Below, in pieces: positions 48,443 through 57,769 of a stretch of DNA of 64,000 nt. Position 1 is the stretch's first letter; every line of letters starts with the position of its first letter. The notes under the pieces were generated by a model. It searched no databases, had not been told where the DNA came from, and worked only from the letters and a program-made list of their open reading frames with translations. The DNA comes from Alligator mississippiensis (Eukaryota; Chordata; Crocodylia; Alligatoridae), in assembly GCF_030867095.1 (NCBI RefSeq), contig NC_081827.1, forward strand, positions 49,454,501 to 49,518,500, in the 5' to 3' direction. The position numbers and the translations under genes are program-made.

Positions 48443-48472
48443 CTCGGAGTCCACGTAGTGGCTGCCGGACAT
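48443..48472 (-). CDS. CAV1: Caveolin-1, coding exon 1 (residues 1-10)
   Basis: This short first coding exon encodes [10 protein letters not shown], compared with MSGGKYVDSE in mammals and birds as I recall it. The start codon is at 48472-48470 with A at -3, a good Kozak context. The exon ends with GAG followed by GTAGGC, a valid donor, so intron 1 is phase 0. Tyr6 is kept. Starting here gives the alpha isoform; Met32 in exon 2 is the usual start of the beta isoform. The frame stays open upstream to 48868, but that stretch is low-complexity GC-rich sequence and is best read as 5' UTR and promoter. The exon sits inside a CpG island, as expected for the main CAV1 promoter. Confidence 0.93.
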
Positions 48473-48800
48473 GCTGGCGGCGATGAGCGCGGGGCTGGGT
48501 TGGGCGCCCCGTCCGGCCCGGCGCGGGGACCGCGGCACACTGAGCGCCTCCCGCCGCTCGCTCGCACTTGCCTCCGCGGTTTCCGCCCGGCCCGGCCCCG
48601 AGGCGGCGGCCGGGGTGTTGCAGCGGGACGTTTCCCGCCCCCGGCGCGGCTGGAGCTGGGCTGGTCCCCGCCGACAGGCGCTGACACGCAGCCCCCGGCG
48701 CTTGGGGAAACTGGGAGTCCTCCAAAATGGGGCGATTACTGTCGCGATCGGCGCTTGTCCTGCCCTCCTCCCCCGGGCCCCGTCCGTGCCAGCGCTTGGC

Positions 48801-49183
48801 AGCGTGTCCGCTCTGGCATTAGCCACGGGGAGAGTCCGAGGGGGAAAAAACCTAGGCGACGTTTTCAATGGGAGGCTTTACCGATGGCCCCCGTCCACCC
48901 TTCTGCTGCGTGCATGTGGCAGGGTGGTTGTAAGCCCCCCTCGGAGGCTTGGGGTGTTGGCTACAGCCACCAGGGCCGGGGGCTTAGACTGGGCTGTGCC
49001 AACGCTCCTGCTGGGACCACAGCCTGAGGGTCTTGTCTCTCCGCTCAGGGTCTGAGCCATCCCCAGATTTGCGGTCAAGAAGCAATTTGACCCCCTGGTC
49101 AGATTGCTACAGACTGTGGCTGGCAGGCTGCCTTCTTCTGCACTGGGGGCATGGCCCTCTCTACCCCTGATCTCTTGAGTGCA
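48801..49183. promoter_or_regulatory. CAV1 upstream flank
   Basis: The CpG content falls off here, 330-710 bases before the CAV1 start codon. No clear promoter motif was recognised. Confidence 0.35.
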
Positions 49184-49185
49184 TA

Positions 49186-49634
49186 CAGGTTTCCCTCGCT
49201 TTATGCTGTACATGCGGTCTTGGAAAACGGCGCATAACTCAAATTCACATAAAGGAAACCTACTTTACAATGTAACAACTAGGGATACATTTCAAGACCT
49301 TGACCGTACTGACCCCCAGACCCATTTTTACAAGACAGTTCTGGTACTCCCCAACAGCAGACACGAGCACAGGGCACTATCATAATGGGGATGGCAATGA
49401 CAGAAACACGTGTCACGGACACCGAGTGAGGAGCACAGGTCGACACAGGAGACTATATTTTGGTGCACACCACTCCCACACTGCACTGCACAAAGCACCT
49501 GACTGCGGGCTTCCACTACACCAATTGCATAAAAGTGAATTTGCCATGCATATAATGAATTTTTGGTATAAAAAGGGTCATCGCATAAGAGTGAATTTGC
49601 ACATACAGAACCCGCATAAAGTGAGGGAAACCTG
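49186..49634. mobile_element. Tigger-like (Tc1/mariner, pogo) MITE
   Basis: CAGGTTTCCCTCGCTTTATG on the left and CATAAAGTGAGGGAAACCTG on the right are inverted over at least 20 bases with about one mismatch. Both sides carry TA (49184-49185 and 49635-49636), the family's target duplication. 449 bases, no transposase. Confidence 0.88.
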
Positions 49635-49794
49635 TATTGACAACGTTTCATAGAGATGGGTTCAGGAGTGGGTTGTGCTAAACTGTCATTGTGGTAGATT
49701 CTCATCAGTATGTTTGTACGTTTTGGGCCATGTGTTTTATAGTCAGAGTCAGGGTTGGCTGTATTTAATCAACTTTGTGGTTGGTTTCCATCAC

Positions 49795-51740
49795 TCCCCA
49801 CTATTTGGCACTGGTGAGGCCACGTCTGGAGTCCTATGTCCAGGTGTAGGACCCCCACTACAGAAAGGATGTGAGCAAATTGGAGAGAGCCCAGCAGAGG
49901 GCAACAAAAAGGGTTAGAGGGCTGGGGCACATGGCTTATGAGCAGGGATTCTGGTTTTCCATGATAAAAAAATGCAAATTCTCTGATAAAAATCCCCAAA
50001 CCTGTGGTTAAAATTAAATGCCCCCACAGCCCTGCTGGTGTCCCTCCCCCTCCATCCTCCCAGCCCTGCTTGTGCCTCTTGCCCCCTACCCACAGTGCCT
50101 GCCCCCCAGCTGCCAGGGCTATGGGGCCAGGGACCCAGGTCTGCAGCCCCCTGCCCCTAATGGAAGGCAGCAACTACTACAGCAGGAGCATGAGCCGGCT
50201 ACCCCCCCTGCTGCCTGCCTGCTGCAGGCTCAGGCAGGGCCAGCTCCCAGTGGCAGCATGCACTCCTGGGGGGCAGGGGGGACCTGTGACCCCCAGATCT
50301 ATGGGGTGGGGGGAGGGTGGGTGGGTGTGTGCTGTGGGCTCGTGCTGCCCTTCCCCAGGCCTTCTGGAGTGCAGCATGTGCAAACCAGCGCAGCAGCGCA
50401 CAGGGGGGGATGCGCACGAAAGCTGCCTGCTGCTGCAAGCTCCGTGCTGCCCTGGCCACTCGTCCTTTGCAGGCGAGGGCAGCTGTGAGGGGCAGAACCC
50501 TGCACTGCCCCCATGCACACAGAGGAAGCATCGCCAGGGCAGCGCGGAGCTTGCAGTGGCAGGCAGCTTTCGTGTGTGGCCCTGCTGTGTCCTGCCACAC
50601 CAGTCACACATGTTGCGCTCCAGAGGGTCTGGGGGAGGCAGCAGAGCGGGAAGTGCAGCATTTGTGACCCAGGGTTTGCAGCTGGCCGGGCACTCCAGCC
50701 AGGGGATGGTGGGTTTGCAGTCTCCCCGCTCCTGGCCGGAGTGCCTGGTCAGCTGCAAACCCCCCATTCCCAGCCAGAGAGTGCCCAAGTTGGCTGGGGG
50801 CTGAGGAAGTGTGGAAGGCTGCAAACCCTCCTCCCTCCCTCCCAGCCGGAGTGCCCAACTGGCTACCAACCTCCCCGCTTCCTCAGCCCCCAGCCAGCTT
50901 GGGCACTCCAGCTGGGAGTGGGGAGGCTGCAAACCCCCTCCTGGCCAGAGTGCCTGGCCAGCTGCAAACCTCCCCGCTCCCTCAGCCCCTAGCCAGCTTC
51001 CCCCTCCCCCCCTCCTCAGCCCTGCCCCACAACCCCCAAGCCCCACTTATCTCCAGCAAGAAAAGTGAGCCTGAAGCAGCCTCCGGTAAGTGCGAGTATC
51101 AGGCCTCACCCTTCCCCCCTCTTTTCCCCTCCTGGCAGGGTTGAGGGTTTCCTGCCTCTTTTGCAAACAGCTCTTGTAGGCTGGAACTCAGCCAGCCTGC
51201 AGAGCTCTTTGCAAAAGGGGGAAATCCAGAGGTTTCTCTTCTAAAAGGGAAAATCCACATTTTCTCTGATAAAAATGGGAAATCCATGGTTTTCTCTGTT
51301 TTTCTGTGGGAAACAGAAAACCCAGATCCCTGCTTATGAGGAGAGACTGAGGGAACTGGGCTTATTTAGCCTGGAAAGAAGGTGGCTGAGGGGGAATTTA
51401 ATAACAGCTTTCAACTACCTAAAGGGGGGTTATAAAGAGGATGCAGCTAGATCGTTCTCAGCCATGGCAGATGACAAAGCAAGGAGAAATGCTCGCAAGT
51501 GGCAGCAAGGGAAGTTTAGGTTAAATATGAGGAAAAACTTTCTCACTAGGAGGGTAGTAAAGCACTGGAAGAGCCTACTCAGAGAGGTGGTGTAATCTCC
51601 ATCCTTAGAGGTTTTTATGATCTAGGTAGACAAAGCCTTGGCTGGGATGATACAGTTGGGGACAGTCCTGTTTTGAGCAGAGGGTTGGACCTCCAGAGGT
51701 CCCTTCCAACCCTCACTTTCTATGATTCTATGAAGCAGGA
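49795..51740 (+). mobile_element. CR1 LINE 3' part, split by a hAT element
   Basis: The left piece at 49795-49942 (the CTGGAGTCCTATGTCCAGG, then GGATGTGAGCAAATTGGAG type) and the right piece at 51333-51740 (TGAGGGAACTGGGCTTATTT, GGAGGGTAGTAAAGCACTGG, GAGGTCCCTTCCAACCCTCA, tail TATGATTCTATGAA) form one CR1 3' end read on the plus strand. It is 5'-truncated. Confidence 0.9.
49943..51332. mobile_element. hAT element (CAGGGATC family) with perfect 8-bp target duplication
   Basis: It begins CAGGGATTCTGG and ends CCCAGATCCCTG. CTTATGAG flanks both sides exactly (49935-49942 and 51333-51340). AT-rich subterminal parts carry repeated TCTCTGATAAAAAT type text. The interior is GC-rich with short direct repeats (GGCCAGCTGCAAACC, CAGCCGGAGTGCCC, CCTCAGCCCC). 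Frames are open on both strands but show no transposase. Confidence 0.92.
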
Positions 51741-51769
51741 TGTTGGCTGCCATGATTCATCTGCTTTAC

Positions 51770-51945
51770 CTGTGGCAGGTTAGGGTGTTAGGTCTGTGTT
51801 GTGTCAGGGTTGACAGTAGTTTTATGAAGAGTTTAGATTATGGATTATATAGGATGGTTTGGATAGGGATGATCTTGCCTCAGTCAGGGGATTGGACTAC
51901 GTGACGTCTGGAGGTTCCTTCCAGCCCTACTTCTAAAAAATCATC
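51770..51945 (+). mobile_element. CR1 LINE 3' UTR tail
   Basis: CAGGTTAGGGTGTTAGG, GGGGATTGGACTACGTGACG and GGTTCCTTCCAGCCCTACTT are the 3' UTR and tail of a separate CR1 copy lying directly after the previous one. Confidence 0.8.
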
Positions 51946-51947
51946 TA

Positions 51948-52078
51948 AAATGCATGTGCTTGCACTACTGTACATTAGCACAGCCTACTGCACTTTTATT
52001 TAATACCTCATATTGGAGGTACTAAATTTAATGTGTGTTAGGAATGGCGCATTAATGCACACGTAGTGAAAGCAAGTG
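51948..52078. mobile_element. MITE related to 46610-46800
   Basis: It shares GGAGGTACTAAATTTAATGT and the CATTAATGCACACGTAG end with that element. The left end is decayed. Confidence 0.6.
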
Positions 52079-53384
52079 TACTGGTATTTGACACAGCTGG
52101 ACACCAAAGAGAATAGAGGCAAACTTCATATAGTGCCTTTGGGCTATTAAAAAAAGGAAAAAAAACCCAACTCCTGAGGTTCATTCCCCAAAATGAAAGT
52201 TCAGGCATATACACAAATGTACATGGTAGAAAAGCAGTATGAACACATTATAGTAATAGTTACCAGTGATGATGTAGTAACTCAAAAAGGGATTCAAAAA
52301 GGGACTGGACAGATTGTTGGAGAAAAAGGGCATCAGTAGCTATTGTACTGAGCACTGGAGTTAGGGATACAGCCTCTGAAGCAGAACTTGCTAGAACTTA
52401 CATGCTGGAGCCTGCAAGTGAGAGGCAAACAGTGGAAAAAACCCTGGTCATACCCAGTTCACTCTCTCTTTCAGCATCCACTTTGCCACTTGACACAATG
52501 GACCTGTGGAAAAGATGGACTTATAGTGTAACCCAGCAAATGGCAGTTCTTATGGTTTTAACTCTTTTCTCACCCTTCATTTTTTAAAATTGCTAATAAG
52601 CTTTTGGAACAAAGTATTTTAAGGCTGTTATTTTTCACAGTTCAAACCAGCTGTGCTCTAACATGTGAACTTCTTTTATTGGTTATTACCTTAAACCAGG
52701 AAAATATTAATTAGCTTAGTAATAGTACCAGGAAAATACTGCCCCCTCCCTATCCAATATATCCATGAGCTTCATTAAGAAATATGTTTGTATAAATGTA
52801 GAACCCTTGAAACTAGAAATTTAGCTTTGCTGAGATTTTTCGACCAGCTTGAAGAACAGCTGTTTTTTTTCGGTTAGGGATGTTTAAATCTGTCAGTTTC
52901 ACAAATAGCGTTATTCAAGTATTATTGCATGCCTTAAGGGTGATTTAGCAGTAAGTTAAGCATATATTTGTTAACTGCAAAGCTAAGTAGTCTCAGATTT
53001 TTTTAATTCTGCACAGCTTTAATCCCATTCCTTAGAAGTCTCTAAGTCAAGAAAGATTATAACATCACTGCAATTCAAAGAATATTCAAAGTTGGCAGAA
53101 TGTATAAACTCTGCAAGATGAGTTCCAGATCAAGGGATTTACAAACTGAAAGGAACCATGTTGTCTCATGAAGCTAGGAGTGACCAGAGGAAACTGCATA
53201 AATGCTAACAACTTTGTTGAGTTGTATCTATCTCTGTACAGATAAGAATGGTGAAAGTAATCTCTACCTCCACCAATGTCACTTTGTTCATAAGAGCCAA
53301 GCAACCAAAGCAACTTAAATGTAGTATCCATAGACACAACATGCTTAAGCAAGAGCTCTGCAATCGGCATGATTTATTTTGCGA
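52079..53384. other. CAV1-CAV2 intergenic, no feature
   Basis: AT-rich, no gene seen. Short A runs near 52147-52163. Confidence 0.45.
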
Positions 53385-53492
53385 TTATATGGCTGGGATG
53401 ATCTAGTTGGGGATGGTCCTGCTGTGAGCAGGGGGATGGAATAGATAATTTCCTGAGGTCCCTTCCAAGCCTAACTTCTATCATTCTATATG
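53385..53492 (+). mobile_element. CR1 LINE 3' tail
   Basis: GGCTGGGATGATCTAGTTGG, then CAGGGGGATGGAATAGATAA and CCTGAGGTCCCTTCCAAGCC, ending CTATCATTCTATA, are the CR1 3' end. Confidence 0.85.
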
Positions 53493-53831
53493 GCCCATTG
53501 TGGTGTGAAAAAAAAAATCTAAAGACATAATAAAACATGACAGGAACCTACTCAGGTCTGAAGGCTAAATGTAGAATTAAAGAGAGTGCTTGCAGATCAA
53601 GCAAGCGTGTTCATATTAAGGTGAAGGGTTTGGGGCACATGACTAGATTACCAGATACAAAGAATGATTCCTCAGTCCTCCTCAGGGCTACTCAAAACTC
53701 TCTAAACAGCAGTCTAAGAGACTGGATTGTAACAGTTTCACAAGTGTATCTGTTCATTGGGAATCATTCTTCTATGGACATATGGGTAATTTATGGGGGT
53801 CACCAGGCCTATTCCTGCTATATTCTAGTGC

Positions 53832-54576
53832 ATGGGGTTGGTAACCTTTTGTTGCCATCTGCTTTTGCTTGCAATCCAGAACTCTGTCACGGGCTGCAGA
53901 TCTCTACTCCCCAGAATCCCCAAGCTAACTGCACACATCCTTTCTACTGGTTCAAGTTGCCAGCAATGATACTGAGGATTAAATATGGCAGTGCCATAGG
54001 AAGAGAGAAGAGACAGCTGGGCGGTCTAGAGATGCTGCAGAAGGAATAGATGGGATGAGGCAGGCAGTTGGATCCTCTTGCCTGTACATGTGCTGCAGGG
54101 ATGCTCCAATGCACTGTAATTATAATGCATCAGAGCAGACTTGATTAATCAAGTGTCCTGGAGCGTGGTAACTACCATGCTTCAGCCAGCCTCCGTATCT
54201 TGTGTATTAGTGTCCCCGTGCTTCAAAATGGCAGCAGGGGTGTTTGAGCTAAAGCTTGTTGAACGAACTTCAGTTTAAGTGCCGCCACTGCTATTTTGAA
54301 GCGTGGGGACACTAATACATGAAACGCTGTGGCGCTTTAATTAGAGGGGCTCTGAGAGCTGCTCTTATTAAAGCACCCCCACCCCCACACACCTCCAGAG
54401 CACATGTAAAAGTCCCCTAGTTTGGGACCCTAGTTTCTGAAGAAGGAATAAATGGAACAAAGCAGGTGGGAGGACTGGGGATATCCACACTGCTACCTGA
54501 GCTACAGTGTGCTGCTGACCCCCCAAGCTGCTGCAGGCAGAATTCAATCTTGAGGGCTATAGGTTGGTGATCCCTG
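53832..54576. mobile_element. hAT-type MITE (GGTTGGTAACC family) with nested foldback MITE
   Basis: The left end GGGGTTGGTAACCTTTT pairs with the right end AGGTTGGTGATCCCTG. Text such as AGAAGGAATAGATGG is shared with 8253-8572. The foldback element at 54086-54418 lies inside, with similar text on both sides of it (AGAAGGAATAGATGGGATGA and AGAAGGAATAAATGGAACAA). Confidence 0.6.
54086..54418. mobile_element. Foldback MITE with about 58-bp hairpin arms
   Basis: Arms at about 54202-54259 and 54263-54321 pair: TGTATTAGTGTCCCCGTGCT with a right arm containing GCGTGGGGACACTAATACAT, and TTCAAAATGGCAGC with its partner. Outer TACATGTGCT and AGCACATGTA are inverted as well. It shares CAGACTTGATTAATC with the element at 7120-7475. 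Confidence 0.78.
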
Positions 54577-54896
54577 AAAGTGTGATTGGGATCAGAATCA
54601 GCCCCTGGAGATTCACTTTTTTAAAATTAATTTTTAACAAGAACTGGCCAGATTCCTCCCAAATAGTAACTACCAATAACTAAACATATACAGTACTAAC
54701 AAATTTGATGAACAAGAAAAGGTACATAATATAGCTTTATAGTTTAGAGTTTAGTCAAACTAATCATATACTTAAAGTACCTTAGCGCCCAATAACTCTT
54801 CTACTTTGCTTTTATCATCTCTGATGCTCTGCTCAAATTGGTATGTGGTATCAAGCAGCATGATTTGTTCACTATATATGCCATGTTTTATTCATC

Positions 54897-55290
54897 CTGT
54901 TTCAGATTTTAAGGCCAGAAGAGATTGTGGGTATCATGTAGTCTAATTTGTATAACAGACCATAGAATAATTTTTTTGCATCAAATCCCATAACTTTTGA
55001 AGGAAGTCAAGTATTAGAAAGGCATTCAGTTTTGCTTGAAAGTCATTCAGTGATGACTTCATGACTTCATTTGTTCCATCACTGATTACCTTATGTGCTC
55101 CTTGTTTTCAGTTTGCCTACCTCCAGTTGCCACCTCCAATTGCCAGTCACTGGAGCATGGAAAAAGTTCCTCATATTCCCCTTGATTTTAGTAGGAAGAA
55201 GATAAGTTGTCTAGAGTGAATCTGTATTTCTTGCCTATTTGTATCCAAGAAACTACTCCTTGAGCATGTATGCACCAGAAACATGTTGTG
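54897..55290 (-). mobile_element. Old CR1 LINE 3' end
   Basis: TTTTAAGGCCAGAAGAGATT, ATCATGTAGTCTAATTTGTA and ACAGACCATAGAATAA follow the antisense order of a CR1 3' end common in turtles and crocodilians. More diverged than the other CR1 copies here. Confidence 0.75.
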
Positions 55291-56564
55291 CAAGGTAACT
55301 GCATCCTCACAGGTTGTACAGCTGTAACCATGCCATCTCTTGAACTAGAAGTAACTTTTGGAATGTGTTTTGGACTGCAGGATGGCTAATTAGCACTGCA
55401 GTGTCAGTTACCTTGTGTACAGTCTTACATGAACACTGCTTCGAGTTCAGGGGGGAGTTTCTATAGTGCCAAACTGTGTGATTTGGGCCATTGGCATAAG
55501 AGAATTGGTGAACATGACCAGTATTTCTCTAAGAACAATACAATAGTAAAAGAAATCCTCATAGCTGCTTCTGGAGATTTATTTAAGTAAAAAGATCTTA
55601 GGAGGGAAGATGTCTTTGTGTTAAAACATTTGTAGCATAATCATGTTCATTTTATTCAACCAAAGACCAGAAGGAGTCTTGCCATTTCTGGGTCCAAAAT
55701 CAATAAATATGAAATAACTTATAGGATGAGATTTAGTTACAACACTGAGGTTGTGTACTGCACTATATACTCCAATGTCTTTTATCATCTCAAGTTGAGT
55801 ATATTCACTTTGGCTATTTGGAGTAAATTCTAACTTTTATATGCTCAAGCTATTAATGCATGATTTTGGTAGAAAGTGTCCAGTGTTTGACCTTGCTGTA
55901 TTTGTTTTTCTCAAAAACTGTTCATTTTTCCAACAATGTATTTTTTTAAGAAAGCAAAGTTCATTTAACTTTACAGCAACAGTTTATCTCTGCAGGTGGG
56001 AAAAAGATCACACCCAGTAAAAATAATGGTGTTACCATTTTTTGGCTTCTGCTAGATGTGAGTGTGTGGTCCAGTGCCCCAAAGCTGAAGGGGTGTCCAA
56101 ACTTCTCAGCTGTCTCAAAAAAAAAAAAAGTGGATGCACCTAAGTGTTCTTATGTGGGTGGGAGAGAGATCTTATTTAGTCATAAGTTAACGTTTCTTTT
56201 GGGATATTTTTCAAACACACAATTATTCTAATGAGTCAGGGTGGGGAAAGATAAGAGTCAAGTATAAAGATCATTATAAAGGCCAACAAAACATTTTCTG
56301 AAAAGTCAGATTAAAAGGACAGTGTTAAATATTGTGAATAGACAATTTAAAAGGAAAGATTGGACATTAAAGGAAAGATTAAAAAATAAAGTCAAATCTT
56401 GTTATGGTTTATTTTGAAGCATCTTCTAAATGGAAATCATGGCACTAAGAGTACTTTCCACAATAAACCTACATAGTTCATAAAGATAAGTGTCTACCTA
56501 AAGGTCTGTCTGTCTCTAGTTACCATAACATCTGAGTATCTCACAATTTTGCTCCTCTATAATT
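55291..56564. other. CAV1-CAV2 intergenic, AT-rich
   Basis: No gene or clear repeat. A short A run occurs at about 56118-56130. Confidence 0.45.
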
Positions 56565-56660
56565 GTCCTATGACAGAGGGAAATACTATTCTTCTTCTTT
56601 TACTAATGGAAAAAGAGGCACAGAAAAAACACTGCAGAAACTTCTTAGCAGTTATAAATT
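56565..56660 (-). mobile_element. MIR SINE fragment
   Basis: AATACTATTCTTCTTCTTTT, then ACTAATGGAAAAAGAGGCAC matches the antisense of MIR (the part with GTGCCTCAGTTTCC). Confidence 0.6.
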
Positions 56661-57769
56661 GTCATAAATCTTTTGAAGTCAACAAGGTTGAAGCTCTGAC
56701 CGCTCCCTTATTTGTCTCGTTTCCCATCTGTAAACTGCAACTATGACTATTTTAAACAGCAGAGGAATGGCACCTTCAAGACTTAACTAAGAAAGGAAGT
56801 TTATGATAGAGCAAGGGCTTGAACAGAGGTCTCCTGAATACTCGGCTTGTTCTCTGAATACAGTTACCAACCTTGAGTAGTTCCATGGAAATCAAATTAT
56901 TTCAAATATCAGTCTGTGCATTTGACAACAGATTTTTGTACAAGGCATAAAGAAAAAGCAGCAGACATAGTAACTCCTCCTAAAGAGATGGTTTTGAAAG
57001 TAGTGGAAGGTGTGTGTATTCTGGGGCAGTGGATGGTTTGGGAGAGTTAAAAGATATTTGTAGCTGGAATATGCTTGAAGCCTTTTTATGTAAATTTTAG
57101 AACGGTAATATTTTTTCAGCTAAGCCATCAATTTTACTCTTTCTTTTCCTCAAAGTCATTATTTTGTTCATCCTCCTCACAGCTTTTCAAATTCTAAGTT
57201 CATAGTTGTAAAAATTGCTGAATTGATACTCATACAGCAATAATTATTTTTTCCATAACTTAAGCTCTATGCAGACTTCCATGCATATAACTTTAAGATT
57301 GACACCACTCAAGCACTGCCACAATGAGCATGAATTATCATACAGACAGATCTCAAGGTAGAAACACAGTTCCATTTTTACTTCCATTGTTGTCCAACAG
57401 AAGCCAATGAAAATTATAACACCATGTGTGATCTATGTAAGATGTATATAAAAACTGCCAGTCTTTCTGTTCTTTTGAGAATATGTAACTTAAAAAATTT
57501 AGCAGATATAAATAGTTTATACCACAAAAATCTAATACTCTTCTTAAGCCAATGGAGGCAACCTTTTATAACAAAGTATACCTGTTCCAGAGAACAGGAT
57601 ATGTTAAGTTTTAAAAGTGGTTCTAAAGCTAACATGCAGAGACAGATGCTCTGATTCTGTAAATGCACAAAACTCTACTGAAGTCCACCGGAGCTGTGTT
57701 CATTTACATCATTTTCTTTTTCCTAGTTTATTAGTAAAAAGTTGTATATGTATTCTGAATCTATGTTCA
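56661..57769. other. CAV1-CAV2 intergenic, AT-rich
   Basis: No gene seen. Overlapping short frames at 57414-57668 on both strands lack domains. Confidence 0.45.

Larger units (their letters stand above)
9690..48760 (-). other. CAV1: CAV1 gene span (approximate limits)
   Basis: This is the whole caveolin-1 locus on the minus strand. It has three coding exons, a 380-base intron 1 and a 35,949-base intron 2. The 5' limit is the upper part of the CpG island and is not fixed to a start site. The 3' limit is a candidate poly(A) signal. The joined exons give 178 codons, the usual vertebrate caveolin-1 length, with no internal stop, GT-AG introns and both splice junctions in phase 0. A very large second intron is normal for this gene. 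Intron 2 carries most of the mobile elements in the window. Confidence 0.93.
47740..48800 (-). promoter_or_regulatory. CpG island / CAV1 promoter region
   Basis: About 1 kb of sequence is very rich in CpG and G+C, surrounded by AT-rich DNA. It covers CAV1 exons 1 and 2, intron 1 and the 5' flank. It has many GC boxes and CCCGG or CCGCC repeats. There is no obvious TATA box at a suitable distance. A near-CArG sequence, CCAAAATGG, lies at 48722-48730, one A/T short of the consensus. The limits were set by eye. Confidence 0.85.

Noticed and set aside
48473-48868. In-frame upstream extension of CAV1 by 132 codons
   Set aside because: The frame is open but encodes low-complexity Arg/Pro/Ala sequence in the CpG island. 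The normal caveolin-1 start has a good Kozak context, so this is best read as UTR and promoter.
50004-51046. Open frames of 266 and 289 codons on opposite strands
   Set aside because: Both lie in the GC-rich repetitive interior of the hAT at 49943-51332 and show no recognisable domain.
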